Below, in pieces: positions 25,461 through 34,659 of a stretch of DNA of 64,000 nucleotides (positions within the stretch are counted from its first letter, which is position 1; each line of letters begins with the position of its first letter). This DNA is from Desulfosporosinus sp. HMP52 (GTDB lineage: Bacteria > Bacillota > Desulfitobacteriia > Desulfitobacteriales > Desulfitobacteriaceae). The translations under genes were made by a program, and so were the position numbers. A model generated the notes under the pieces. That model worked only from the letters and a program-made list of their open reading frames with translations. It searched no databases and was not told where the DNA came from. Location of the stretch: NCBI RefSeq assembly GCF_000765145.1, contig NZ_JMGA01000050.1:104962-168961 (forward strand), in the 5' to 3' direction.

Positions 25461-25817
25461 AAACTATACGATAATAATCGCCATAGTTACAATATCAGCC
25501 TTTTTGACCTTACAACAAAGGGTCGACAAGGTGACACTGTTTATAACTCAAATGGTTATTGTAGGACGTAATCTGTAAGGCGTTATCCAAAAACGCAAAG
25601 GTTGCGCTTTCAGAAAGGTGCACTTAAAAAAGCAGGTTTAACACCCACGTTTTATGAAGTAACCTCTCTCAACTGTTTAGTTGAAAATCACCATTACAGA
25701 CACATTTAACAAAAAAACCATCCTCTCATTTTTAGGTATACCCTAGTTTATTACATTTCTGTAGCAAATGTCAATTGTAGCAGAGGAAAACACGTTTAAT
25801 TACTGAAAAAAGCCTAC

Positions 25818-26480
25818 TCAAAAATACTTTTGCACAGAAGGTAATTTTGGAGAGAAATCAATATGTTTTTCAAAAAACTTGCTGCATTGAGCAATTATGA
25901 GGCCGTTGACCAGAGCACAGATTACCGTGCCGATACCAACACCACGCAGGCTATTAAAGAAAAGGTAAGACATGGCTACGGCAACGGCACAGCTGGTGCA
26001 GTCATAGCCAATTTTAAACTTATTAATATCTATCCGATACTTTTTAGACACTTCTTTTACGAACAACTCATAAACTTCGGGAGAAAGATAGGTGTGAAAG
26101 AGCAGAGAGATACCCATGGCGCAGAAGAGCATACCTACTAAATATAGCGGGATGCGGATACTCAGCGTAGCAGCGGTTACATCATTCAGCATCCAGATCC
26201 AACCATCCAATACCAAGCCATAAATAACAGCCGTGACAAAAGAAAAACAGTAGGACAGCTTAAACTGGCCCAACAACAGACAGACAAAAATTAGCAGAAC
26301 GGCCTGGAGAGTATATTCAGCCATGCCAAATGTGAGAAAATCAACTTTCAAGGATATCAAATAGGCCGGGGCAACTACCATAGATATGCCGAGATCGGCT
26401 TTTTCCATAAGTGCCACGCCTAGGGCCAGAATAATCAGCCCCAACAGATAGGCCATCTCGGCAAAGTTTTTAAGTTTCAA
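25818..26480 (-). CDS. YczE/YitT-like (DUF6198) membrane protein
   Basis: A 220-residue integral membrane protein with about five helices: AYLLGLIILALGVALM, YTLQAVLLIFVCLLLG, YCFSFVTAVIYGLVLD, YLVGMLFCAMGISLLF and VGIGTVICALVNGLII. The loop CTSCAVAVAMSYLFF and the sequence GLALMEKADLGISMVVAP-type start fit the YczE family of unknown function. TTG 26480 was chosen because GGGAGGAAGA lies 9 bases upstream; GTG 26498 would start inside that site. Stand-alone gene downstream of the CoA-transferase operon terminator. Transport or sensing role unknown. Confidence 0.75.
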   Translation of the reverse strand: MKLKNFAEMAYLLGLIILALGVALMEKADLGISMVVAPAYLISLKVDFLTFGMAEYTLQAVLLIFVCLLLGQFKLSYCFSFVTAVIYGLVLDGWIWMLNDVTAATLSIRIPLYLVGMLFCAMGISLLFHTYLSPEVYELFVKEVSKKYRIDINKFKIGYDCTSCAVAVAMSYLFFNSLRGVGIGTVICALVNGLIIAQCSKFFEKHIDFSPKLPSVQKYF

Positions 26481-26503
26481 GCTATCTCTTCCTCCCACAT
26501 AAA

Positions 26504-26558
26504 AAATGCTATAACTCCTGGCTGTTTGATATCAGAAACAGCAAAAGTTATAGCATTT
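26504..26558 (-). terminator. Terminator of the thiolase/CoA-transferase operon
   Basis: AAATGCTATAACT pairs with AGTTATAGCATTT. The loop itself holds CTGTTT/AAACAG around GATATC. TTTTTTAT follows on the minus strand. A partial copy (AAATGCTATAA, then TTTGATATC and GAAAC) lies upstream of xdhC at 8369-8405. Confidence 0.75.
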
Positions 26559-26619
26559 CATTTATTGATTTAGATCAAGCCTATTACAAAATCTTACTGA
26601 CGTCAATGGTTTTTTATCA

Positions 26620-27429
26620 TTACTTCATAATAATTCCCTCGGGATCAATGACTTTATAGAGCAGTTCTAATTCCTCATAAGTAGGTGTTAGAGTTTCACC
26701 TTTACACTTAGAAATATTCAGATCAAAACTACAGTTTTCCCGGCATTCTTCCGGTGTAAATCCGGGGTGTACTGTATCCAGATACATTTCGCCCTTTTCA
26801 TCAAAACGATAGACACCCATATCAGAAATAACAGCAGCCGGCCCGCCATTGAACGCCGGTCCATAGACCTGCTGTTTGGGAACCCATTCTTTATCCGGCC
26901 AATGTGGGATTTTCCAGCCAGGCGAGGTAATATAGCTGACTCTCTCAACAAAACGACGTTTTTGACCGAATTGAGGCATGATTAAAACGCTGCGCTTAGC
27001 AAGGGAATGAATATCAGAGTTACCACCGCTGCCTGTCAGCCTTTTCCCTGTAGGACCGCCCATAAAGGTACAATTGACATTGCCATAGAGATCCACTTCT
27101 GCACCACCCAAATAGGCTAAGTCCACTTTACCGGACTGGAGCTGACCGAAAACGTCAGTCAGGCCATCGCCAACTGCTGCCTGATAACTACAGCGGGCAT
27201 CGGCAACGGAGGTTGGCAGATCTATAGGTCTACCGTCAATGGAGCCTGATTCATAGATACAGACCGCGGTAGGTGCCTGGGTATGCTGAGCTACCATGAT
27301 GGCTAACATTGGGAGGCCTGTTCCCGCAAAGACGATCTCTCCATCCTTTACTTCTCGAGCTGCAGCACAAGCCAAAAGATCCATGGGCTTAAACTCACCG
27401 GGTTTAGAATGGCCTTTTTTGCTTTCCAT
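26620..27429 (-). CDS. CoA-transferase family I, beta subunit
   Basis: A 269-residue protein resembling glutaconate CoA-transferase subunit B. The catalytic glutamate is in CIYESGSIDGRP (residue about 52), the residue that forms the glutamyl-CoA thioester in this family. Other landmarks are FAGTGLPMLAIMVAQ, LGGAEVDLYGNVNCTF and GSGGNSDIHSLAKR. It moves CoA between acyl-CoA and a free acid, together with the alpha subunit just upstream: ATG 27429 overlaps the alpha stop (TAATG) and uses GGGGG upstream. Substrate is not fixed by sequence; 3-oxo acid or a dicarboxylate are possible. Last gene of the operon. Confidence 0.88.
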   Translation of the reverse strand: MESKKGHSKPGEFKPMDLLACAAAREVKDGEIVFAGTGLPMLAIMVAQHTQAPTAVCIYESGSIDGRPIDLPTSVADARCSYQAAVGDGLTDVFGQLQSGKVDLAYLGGAEVDLYGNVNCTFMGGPTGKRLTGSGGNSDIHSLAKRSVLIMPQFGQKRRFVERVSYITSPGWKIPHWPDKEWVPKQQVYGPAFNGGPAAVISDMGVYRFDEKGEMYLDTVHPGFTPEECRENCSFDLNISKCKGETLTPTYEELELLYKVIDPEGIIMK

Positions 27430-28403
27430 TATCTTGACCCCCTTTTCATGGTGGAAGAATAGCCTAGAGCCGGATTGGCTTTGAGAGATTCCAAACGAGT
27501 AATTCCCAGTTTGCTCAGATATTCTTGGAAGTCTTTGACCCCAAAGATCCATTCTTCAGCCCACTGATCAAAACCCTCTTGTGTGCGGGTTGCCTTAAAG
27601 AAGTTAGAGATAAATTCTCCGTCTGGTTCGTGTACGCCATACAAACCTGTTGGGTGAGCACCCCAAGGCTGCTCGACAATATAATCTACCAGATAACCCC
27701 CAATCATGTTGCGGGTAGGTTCTCGACGCAAATATTCTTCCGGAACCACTTGTTCAGCAATAATAATGTTGTGCTTAGACGCCTTGATAACTTCTTGATC
27801 GCTGAATTTTAGGCCATCCACTCGAACCGTGCCTTCCGCGCCGACCATCTGAACGTGAGTAATACACCAATCCGGATTAGCAGCCGGAACTAAAACAATT
27901 TCCGAATTCGTAAAAGGCTCTTGGTACATGGCATATTTCAATTTACCGATATGAGGGTTTGATCCGTCACGGAGTCCGGCCTTACCAAGGTTATCGTTCT
28001 CGGGATTTAACATATCACTCCCCATTGCAGCATAGGTGGGCAAAAAGGGCAGTCCTTTCGATCCGGCAGTCAGCCTGTTTAAGATATGAATATGTGCCCA
28101 GTCTTCGTAGAGAATCTCTCCTTTTTCTATTTTACGAGCCAGATTACTGCCGAATTTCCCATAAAGCTCATGTCCGCACCAACTCGATTCCCATATTCCC
28201 ACACATCCGGCCCCTACGAGCATGTCATCATGAGTTCCGCCATTAACTTCGACGAGATGCAAATTGCGCTTTTTCTGGCGAATTAACTCGTAAATAGCTG
28301 CCATAGGTCGACGCCAAACCGTAAACCCTCCAAAGGTTAACATATCTCCGTCCTTAATCTGTCCTACTGCTTCAGTAAGACTCACAATTTTAGGCCTAGC
28401 CAT
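27429..28403 (-). CDS. CoA-transferase family I, alpha subunit
   Basis: A 324-residue GctA-like subunit. Landmarks are KIVSLTEAVGQIKDGDMLTFGGFTVWRRP (split by its gaps), then EVNGGTHDDMLVGAGCVG, NRLTAGSKGLPFLP and QMVGAEGTVRVDG. It pairs with the beta subunit to form the CoA-transferase and carries much of the CoA-binding surface. ATG 28403 follows GGGGGTTTTAGGA; the longer frame to 28439 is an unsupported extension. Third gene of the operon, 86 bases after the acyl-CoA dehydrogenase. Confidence 0.88.
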   Translation of the reverse strand: MARPKIVSLTEAVGQIKDGDMLTFGGFTVWRRPMAAIYELIRQKKRNLHLVEVNGGTHDDMLVGAGCVGIWESSWCGHELYGKFGSNLARKIEKGEILYEDWAHIHILNRLTAGSKGLPFLPTYAAMGSDMLNPENDNLGKAGLRDGSNPHIGKLKYAMYQEPFTNSEIVLVPAANPDWCITHVQMVGAEGTVRVDGLKFSDQEVIKASKHNIIIAEQVVPEEYLRREPTRNMIGGYLVDYIVEQPWGAHPTGLYGVHEPDGEFISNFFKATRTQEGFDQWAEEWIFGVKDFQEYLSKLGITRLESLKANPALGYSSTMKRGSR

Positions 28404-28488
28404 TCCTAAAACCCCCTTTAAAGATAGTAATTTATTCATCAGACCATAAGAGCTTAATGCGATTTATCAAGCATAGTTTTCAGGATTA

Positions 28489-29637
28489 CTAAAACCGTCC
28501 GATGACTTCACGTCCAATAATCATCCGTTGGATTTGATTAGACCCTTCATAAATCTGGGTGATTTTTGCATCCCTCATCATACGCTCAACGGGAAACTCT
28601 GAACAATAGCCATATCCACCCATTAACTGCACGCAGTTCGTCGTTACCTCCATAGCCGTATCTGTAGCAAAGAGCTTAGCCATCGAAGCTTCTTTGTTAT
28701 GGGGCAGATGATTATCCTTCAGCCATGCAGCCCGGTAAATAAGCATTTGGGCGGCATCTATTTTTGTTGCCATGTCTGCCATCATAAACTGAACTCCCTG
28801 GTTCGCTGCCAAGGGCTTATCAAATTGCTGTCGTTCCTTAATATAATGGTTTGTATAATCCAAAGCCCCTTCGGCGATCCCTAACCCTTGAGCTCCAATG
28901 GTAATGCGGCCACCGGTCAGTAATCCCATAGCAACGGAAAAGCCATTATTGACTTCGCCCAAGACATTCTCTTTCGGTACTTTTACATTTTCAAAATATA
29001 GTTCACAAGTGGGATCAGCATTCATCCCCATCTTGGCAACGGGTTTACCAATGGTAAAGCCAGGGGTGTCTTTTTCAATGATCAAACAGGTTATTCCTTT
29101 GCCTTTTGGCTGAGAAGGATCTGTTTTAACAAAGGTACAGTAGGTGGTGGCATGCCCGCCATTGGTAATAAATATTTTGCTGCCGTTGACTAAGAAATGA
29201 TCCCCTTTATCCTCCGCCCTTGTTTTTAGAGCAGCGGCGTCAGATCCAGCGTTAGGCTCAGTCAAGGCATAGGCCCCAATAATTTCACCGGTGGAGAGCT
29301 TTCTCAGATATTTCTCTTTTAATCTCTGACTGCCATAAAGGTAAATACTCATACATCCTAAACCAGTGTGTACACTGGTGATAACCGCCGTTGAGGCACA
29401 AGCTTTGGCCAATTCTTCAACGATAATAGCAAAGTCTAGGTAAGTACCTCCACCCCCACCCCATTCTTCGGGAATAGGAAAACCTGTCAGCCCTAGCTCT
29501 CTCATCTTATTCCAGGTTTCCACGGGAAACTCATGACTTTTATCAATTTTTTCAGCCATGGGTTCAACTTGGCTCTTGGCAAATTTCCTGACCATCTCTT
29601 TAACCATAAGGGTTTCCTCACTAAGTCGAAATTCCAT
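28489..29637 (-). CDS. Acyl-CoA dehydrogenase
   Basis: A 382-residue flavoprotein of normal length. The FAD/substrate signature is YALTEPNAGSDAAALKT near residue 125, and the C-terminal signature QIYEGSNQIQRMIIGR holds the catalytic base Glu (residue about 367) in the short/butyryl-CoA dehydrogenase position. VQLMGGYGYCSEFPVERMMRDAK is the second family signature. It oxidises an acyl-CoA to the 2-enoyl-CoA. No etfAB genes are adjacent, so the electron-transfer flavoprotein is elsewhere. ATG 29637 has GGAGTGGAG. Second gene of the sigma-54 operon, 40 bases after the thiolase. Confidence 0.95.
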   Translation of the reverse strand: MEFRLSEETLMVKEMVRKFAKSQVEPMAEKIDKSHEFPVETWNKMRELGLTGFPIPEEWGGGGGTYLDFAIIVEELAKACASTAVITSVHTGLGCMSIYLYGSQRLKEKYLRKLSTGEIIGAYALTEPNAGSDAAALKTRAEDKGDHFLVNGSKIFITNGGHATTYCTFVKTDPSQPKGKGITCLIIEKDTPGFTIGKPVAKMGMNADPTCELYFENVKVPKENVLGEVNNGFSVAMGLLTGGRITIGAQGLGIAEGALDYTNHYIKERQQFDKPLAANQGVQFMMADMATKIDAAQMLIYRAAWLKDNHLPHNKEASMAKLFATDTAMEVTTNCVQLMGGYGYCSEFPVERMMRDAKITQIYEGSNQIQRMIIGREVIGRF

Positions 29638-29677
29638 TTAACTCCACTCCAATCTTAATAGTTATCAAAAATCTCTC

Positions 29678-31036
29678 TTAGTCAGCATCGACACGAATAA
29701 GCATGGCATCCCCTTGGGCATGACCGGCACAGATTCCACAGACTCCATATCCGCCCCCGCGACGTTTTAGCTCATAAGCTAAAGTCATAACAATCCTGGC
29801 TCCCGTTGCTCCAATGGGGTGACCATAGGCAATTGCACCGCCATTTACATTAACCTTTTTCAACATCTCATCCTTCGTCATTCCTAAGATGCTTCGCGCA
29901 CTAACCAGGGCTACAGCTGCAAAGGCTTCATTAATCTCAATAAGTTTAACGTCATCCAAGGTCATCTGGTTTTGTTCCAAAACCTTCTTAATGGAAAGTC
30001 CCGGAACCGTGGCAATATCTTTGGTAGGTTGGGATACTTCTGCGTAATCCACGATGGTAAATAGAGGCTTAATACCTAATTCTTCTGCCTTAGCCCGGCT
30101 CATGAGCAGGCAAACATCTCCGCCATCATTAGTTCCTGGCGCGTTTCCGGCGGTTACACTGCCTAGTTCTCCCGTAACGGCGCTTGAGTGATTGAAAACC
30201 GGTCCCAGCTTAGCTAGACCTTCCATTGTGGAGTTGCCCCGTGGCCCTTCATCTTGCTCAAAAATATCTTTTCCTTTATGGACTGCAATAGGGAATATTT
30301 CGTCATCAAGTTTTCCAGCCGCCATGGCCTCTGCCGCGGCCCATTGAGAATGTAAGGCCCATTCATCCTGTTCTTCACGGCTATACCCAAATTCATCCGC
30401 CACTTCTGAACCATGAATAGCCATATGACGGTTGTAGATAGAGTCCCAGAGTCCATCTTTAACCATCAGGTCTTCGCAATCAGCATTAAGAAAGCCCATC
30501 TTTTTTCCCCGTCTCATATCAGGAAGGGCGAAGGGAATGTTGCTCATGCTTTCTTGTCCCCCTGCTATGACGATCTCAGCTCTTCCCAAAGCGATCATCT
30601 GGGCTCCTAAGTCGATGGTTTTAACCCCAGAGGAACAAACCTTGTTAACCGTAATGGAAGGCACATATTCAGGAAGTCCCGCCAAAAGAGTAGCTTGCCG
30701 ACTTGGAACTTGACCACAGCCGGCCTGAACCACGTGACCCATGATTACATAATCCACATCGCCGGGAGCAACTTTGCCCTCTGTCCTGCGAATGACTTCC
30801 TTGATAGCCAATGCTCCTAATTGGGCAGCATCAAACTCAACTAAAGCTCCTAAGGATTTCCCATAAGGAGTTCTACAGGCTTCCACACAAACAACTTCTC
30901 GTTGTTTAGCAAAGGTATTGCCAATTTTTCTGCCCATGGTTGAATAATCTGGTACTCTTTCACCAAAGGCGCTTATTTTTGCACCCTTATAATAGGTTTT
31001 TCTGGTTAATTCAAGCTTTTGAATTACTTTGGACAT
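29678..31036 (-). CDS. Thiolase (acetyl-CoA acyltransferase) with N-terminal extension
   Basis: A 452-residue thiolase, about 50 longer than usual. The thiolase core begins near residue 47 (REVVCVEACRTPYGK). The nucleophile is the Cys in VNKVCSSGVKT; the active-site His is in AIAYGHPIGATGAR, and the second Cys block is CGICAGHAQGDA. It cleaves 3-oxoacyl-CoA with CoA, or condenses acetyl-CoA. The extra 45 N-terminal residues (basic, with YYKGAKISAFGERVPDY) are preceded by AAGGAGG, so they are translated. First gene of the operon, about 150 bases below a -24/-12 promoter. Confidence 0.93.
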   Translation of the reverse strand: MSKVIQKLELTRKTYYKGAKISAFGERVPDYSTMGRKIGNTFAKQREVVCVEACRTPYGKSLGALVEFDAAQLGALAIKEVIRRTEGKVAPGDVDYVIMGHVVQAGCGQVPSRQATLLAGLPEYVPSITVNKVCSSGVKTIDLGAQMIALGRAEIVIAGGQESMSNIPFALPDMRRGKKMGFLNADCEDLMVKDGLWDSIYNRHMAIHGSEVADEFGYSREEQDEWALHSQWAAAEAMAAGKLDDEIFPIAVHKGKDIFEQDEGPRGNSTMEGLAKLGPVFNHSSAVTGELGSVTAGNAPGTNDGGDVCLLMSRAKAEELGIKPLFTIVDYAEVSQPTKDIATVPGLSIKKVLEQNQMTLDDVKLIEINEAFAAVALVSARSILGMTKDEMLKKVNVNGGAIAYGHPIGATGARIVMTLAYELKRRGGGYGVCGICAGHAQGDAMLIRVDAD

Positions 31037-31196
31037 TTAATGTTTCCTCCTTACTATTCGTTGAAGCCTTGACCCAGACTGTTTTTCATAATTAACCCCT
31101 CCAGTTTGTTAGTTGATCAGACTCCAGAAACAATAATGTTTGAAAAGTGATTAATTCAGTTTGCGTTATTTGTTAATTCTGAATAATATAACTATT

Positions 31197-31214
31197 TTGC
31201 AATTAATGTGCCAA
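31197..31214 (-). promoter_or_regulatory. Sigma-54 (-24/-12) promoter of the thiolase operon
   Basis: On the minus strand TTGGCACATTAATTGCAA matches the TGGCAC-N5-TTGC consensus at every position. The GG is at 31211-31212 and the GC at 31199-31200. The adjacent sigma-54 activator gene strongly supports it. No gene is seen in the rest of 31037-31372. Confidence 0.9.
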
Positions 31215-31372
31215 CTAACTTTTAACAGACTTCTTTCTGCGTAAAAATTCATGACTCACTAGGGTTTACAGCATTTGTTAAGCCCTACGCCTTGTTACTC
31301 ACCACTCAGGAAAATTCATTGTTGTTTAATTTTTTTCGTAGTTTCTAATCCAACTAAGTCTTGAAACAAGAA

Positions 31373-31427
31373 AAACGTCCCGGAAGCGGACACATTTGTT
31401 CTAAATGTGTCCGCTTCCGGGACGTTT
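31373..31427 (-). terminator. Terminator of the sigma-54 activator gene
   Basis: A very long perfect stem: AAACGTCCCGGAAGCGGACA at 31373 and its complement ending at 31427, with a 6-base loop, then TTTTCTTG on the minus strand. It isolates the activator from the operon it controls. Confidence 0.85.
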
Positions 31428-31440
31428 GTTTACTCTATTT

Positions 31441-33534
31441 TCAATATTTGAGATCGTATTTATCTAATTTATCGTATAGCCTTGACCGACTAAGATTTAG
31501 TAGTTTTGCGGCCTTCGTCTTATTCCCTCCCGCCTTTTCTAGGGCTTGAACAATCATATTTCTTTCAATCCCGGCAATTTTCTCTTGGTGACGAATATTT
31601 CCGGAGGATAGAGGGTTTTCACAAGAACTGCAGTTCCGTAATTGACCGGGTAAATGCTCTAACAGAAGCAAACCACTGCGTGAATAGTTCACAGCCCTTT
31701 CGATGACATTTTCCAGTTCACGAATATTCCCCGGCCAGGAGTAGTTCAACAAAGTCTTCATGGCATTATCAGCAATACCACTGACGTTTAGTTTCAGAAT
31801 CTTATTAAATTTTGTAATAAAAAAATGGGTTAAGGGCTGAATATCGTCCGGACGTTCACGTAGAGGCGGCAAATGCAAATTGATCACATTTAACCGATAG
31901 TAAAGATCCGCGCGGAACTCTCCTTCAGAAATCCCTTGATAAAGGTTTTTATTAGTAGCAGCTAAAATGCGGACATTCACCTTAATCGTCTTCGTACTAC
32001 CTAACCGTTCGAATTCACGGTCTTGCAATACCCTCAATAACTTGGATTGTAAAGCCAGAGGCATATCCCCTATTTCATCCAGAAAGAGGGTTCCTCCATC
32101 TGCTATCTCCAGACGCCCCGGTTTGCCGGCCTTAGCCGCACCGGTGAAGGCACCACCAACATAACCAAACATTTCTGCCTCAATTAAATTTTCTGGAATT
32201 GCCGCACAGTTTACTTTTATGAAGGGGCCTTGGCAGCGGTCGCTGCAAAGATGAACCGCATGAGCCACACCTTCCTTTCCAGTACCGCTCTCCCCAGTGA
32301 TTAACACTGTTGAACGACTCGAGGCAACAAGGGTTATCTCCTCTTTAAGCTTCTTCATTTCAGTACTCTCGCCAACAATATCTTTGATAATCTCTTGCGC
32401 CGTTTTGTTTTTCTGTAATTCTTCCTGGAAAAAATTCACCTTATTTTCTAATAGCCTAATCTTTTCAGCCAGCTCCCGTACTTCAGCAAGTTGAGGAAAT
32501 ACCGCTTTCCCCACGGCTCCCACCACTTCTCCTTCTTTGATGATGGGCAAGCGTGATACAATTAACGGTTTGCCTCGTATTGTAAGCACCTCACTTGTTT
32601 CCAAAATGCCGGAGCTTGCCACAATGTGTAACCTGCTTGACTCAATAATGTCTGTAATATGTTTACCAATCACTTCTTGGGGAGTTATTGTTAAAAAATC
32701 CGCCATTGCTTGGTTTATAAGTGTAGTTTTTCCCGTCTCATCCACCACAATGATTCCGTCATGAATAATATTGAGAACTGTATCGAAGGTTTTGTTGAGG
32801 GCTTTAACAGTTTCCAACTCTTTTGCTGCTTGTTCTAAGTCAGTGAGGTCTTGAAAAATAACAATTCCTCCAGCAATATTTCCGCCAATTTTTAAGGGCG
32901 TAATATTGACAACCATTGTAACATTACGATGTCTGTACCTTAGCCCGATTTTAACCTCACCTTTAACTAATGCTGGGGTTAAATCTAATTTAGGCAGTAA
33001 TTGCTGAAAGGGTTGATTAAGAGATGTATCCGCTTTCAAGCCTAATATTCGACTAGCCCCGATGTTAAGATGTGTGACGTTCCCCTGGCTGTCGACAGCA
33101 ATCACACCATTATGCATGGAATCCAAAATGGCTTTCAACTGTACGTTTAATAACTCCGAATGTCTGAATAGAGTCATAACCATATTGGCTTTACATAACA
33201 GACCAACGACCTTTCCCTCTCTGTTAACAACCGGAACGGAGCCTACTTGACTCATCTTCACAAAATTAGCTAACTGATCATCTGGGATATCGTCCGAGAT
33301 ACTGATCACTTCGTGTATCAGGTAAGGATCAATGATATCCTTATGGGTTGCACCATCTAAGATTGCCCGATAAAGACTACTCCTGCTAAAAATACTTAAA
33401 AGTCCGCCCTCTCCATTTAACACTGGAATAATAGCAATCTTCAGCTCCATGAAAATTCTTACTGCTTTACCGATACTGTCGCCGAGGTTCAGGTATGAAA
33501 TCCGAGGATTAGTTCCATCTTTAAGGAGCATCAT
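31441..33534 (-). CDS. Sigma-54-dependent activator with CBS pair and two PAS domains
   Basis: A 697-residue enhancer-binding protein. Residues about 1-125 are two CBS motifs (IIPVLNGEGGLLSIFSRS and SVPVVNREGKVVGLLCKAN), expected to bind an adenine nucleotide or CoA-type ligand. PAS domains cover about 130-245 and 255-365. The AAA+ domain covers about 390-620: Walker A GESGTGKE, the sigma-54 contact loop GAFTGA, Walker B TLFLDEIGDMPL. The Fis-type helix-turn-helix is the C-terminal GNKTKAAKLLNLSRSRLYDKL. ATG 33534 (followed by a second ATG) has GAGGTG upstream; the longer frame to 33594 lacks one. It should drive the adjacent thiolase operon. Confidence 0.93.
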   Translation of the reverse strand: MMLLKDGTNPRISYLNLGDSIGKAVRIFMELKIAIIPVLNGEGGLLSIFSRSSLYRAILDGATHKDIIDPYLIHEVISISDDIPDDQLANFVKMSQVGSVPVVNREGKVVGLLCKANMVMTLFRHSELLNVQLKAILDSMHNGVIAVDSQGNVTHLNIGASRILGLKADTSLNQPFQQLLPKLDLTPALVKGEVKIGLRYRHRNVTMVVNITPLKIGGNIAGGIVIFQDLTDLEQAAKELETVKALNKTFDTVLNIIHDGIIVVDETGKTTLINQAMADFLTITPQEVIGKHITDIIESSRLHIVASSGILETSEVLTIRGKPLIVSRLPIIKEGEVVGAVGKAVFPQLAEVRELAEKIRLLENKVNFFQEELQKNKTAQEIIKDIVGESTEMKKLKEEITLVASSRSTVLITGESGTGKEGVAHAVHLCSDRCQGPFIKVNCAAIPENLIEAEMFGYVGGAFTGAAKAGKPGRLEIADGGTLFLDEIGDMPLALQSKLLRVLQDREFERLGSTKTIKVNVRILAATNKNLYQGISEGEFRADLYYRLNVINLHLPPLRERPDDIQPLTHFFITKFNKILKLNVSGIADNAMKTLLNYSWPGNIRELENVIERAVNYSRSGLLLLEHLPGQLRNCSSCENPLSSGNIRHQEKIAGIERNMIVQALEKAGGNKTKAAKLLNLSRSRLYDKLDKYDLKY

Positions 33535-33710
33535 AGCACACCTCAATTGTAATGTCTTTGAGTACAACATGGTTCTTAAGCATACTGCAACCAACTGTAT
33601 TTTATCATTTATAAAAAGAATTTTAAATATATTCAGATATTATGGCAATATCTCTAATATTCATTCTTGATAACCCAGGATCTTTCGCCGAATAACTAGA
33701 TCACAGACGA

Positions 33711-33748
33711 GAAGAGTGACCGCCCTACCCCAAGGCCGGTCACTCTTC
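33711..33748. terminator. Terminator after the GNAT gene
   Basis: GAAGAGTGACC and GGTCACTCTTC, a perfect 11-bp stem, with further GGCC pairing inside the loop; GTTGTTT follows on the plus strand. It lies 88 bases past the stop of the minus-strand GNAT gene. Confidence 0.7.
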
Positions 33749-33835
33749 GTTGTTTACCCTTATGAAGTCCCATCTTAATGTTATCTATCACTCTTCCGCT
33801 TATATCCATCTTAAGGAGATTACTCCTCAATGATC

Positions 33836-34327
33836 CTACAATTCAATATAGTAAAGGATAATATTCTCATACTTTCCGTTGCCAAGCAAATAACCCTTCG
33901 GGATGACACCTAATCTATGAAATCCCATTTGCTCATAAAGATGAATAGCTCCGACATTCGTACTGACCACCGCATTAAATTGCAATAACAAGAATCCAGA
34001 TTCTCGCGCTACTTTCATGGAGTGACGCACCAGCTTTTCTCCGATATGAAGTCCTCGATAATTTTCACTAACTGCATAAGAGGCGTTAGCAATATGTCCG
34101 CATCTTCCTATGTTGTTGGGGTGTAAAATATACAACCCCAAAACTTGATTCTCGACTGTTGCCACTCCAGTAAAGGTTTGAGCGTCAAAAAGAATTTTAG
34201 CCCCCTCTTCACTTAGTTGTTCTATTTGGGGAAATGAATTGGCCTCTTGAACAACGTGATTCCAAATCTCCACCATTGCAGGTATATCCGTATCCTGATA
34301 TTTTCGTAGGACTACTTCCATTTCCAA
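33836..34327 (-). CDS. GNAT-family N-acetyltransferase
   Basis: A 163-residue GNAT. The acetyl-CoA signature is SENYRGLHIGEKLVRHSMKVA (R-G-x-x-I-G), followed by LLQFNAVVSTNVGAIHLYEQMGFHRLGVIPKGYLL, split here at its conserved N and Y-x-x-G-F points. It resembles acetyltransferases of the phosphinothricin/antibiotic branch, but the substrate is not predictable. ATG 34327 has GGAGAGG. It lies 12 bases below the small unknown gene and could share the transcript of the persulfide reductase. Confidence 0.9.
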   Translation of the reverse strand: MEMEVVLRKYQDTDIPAMVEIWNHVVQEANSFPQIEQLSEEGAKILFDAQTFTGVATVENQVLGLYILHPNNIGRCGHIANASYAVSENYRGLHIGEKLVRHSMKVARESGFLLLQFNAVVSTNVGAIHLYEQMGFHRLGVIPKGYLLGNGKYENIILYYIEL

Positions 34328-34339
34328 CCTCTCCTCTTA

Positions 34340-34633
34340 CTATTTTTGTTTAATTTTCGGTAACCTTGGCTGCATCAAAAGCAAGCAAATTCCTTTCACC
34401 CCAACGAGTTCCCCTGATAGGTACTTTACACCTTCCACATTTTTCAACGTTTTCCTCCCGAGATCATTGAAAATAGTCCCAGATAAACACAAAACCCGAC
34501 CGCAACCTCTTTGATAATAAATAAATCTTTTTGCATACACATCCGGGTCAATCAAAGCATACTTGGTCATCTCATAAGCCAGTTGAATTAACATAGCCCA
34601 GAGATAAAAATCTCCAGGCTTAGCTTTTGACAA
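34340..34633 (-). CDS. Hypothetical small protein
   Basis: A 97-residue frame, 26 bases after the persulfide reductase gene. It has a TTG start at 34633 and no clear ribosome-binding site, although an internal ATG near residue 14 is possible. The residues are ALIDPDVYAKRFIYYQRGCGRVL then a basic C-terminus (RLPKIKQK). No family was recognised. It fills the gap between two real co-directional genes, which is the main reason to keep it. Confidence 0.35.
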   Translation of the reverse strand: MSKAKPGDFYLWAMLIQLAYEMTKYALIDPDVYAKRFIYYQRGCGRVLCLSGTIFNDLGRKTLKNVEGVKYLSGELVGVKGICLLLMQPRLPKIKQK

Positions 34634-34659
34634 ATAATGACTAGTAGGCTTTGACGAGT

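Noticed and set aside
25461..25817. Possible decayed gene before the YczE-like gene
   Set aside because: Translations in all frames show several stops and no recognisable family.
31373..31427. Long palindrome considered as an enhancer site of the sigma-54 activator
   Set aside because: It has loop and T-run typical of a terminator, directly after the activator stop.
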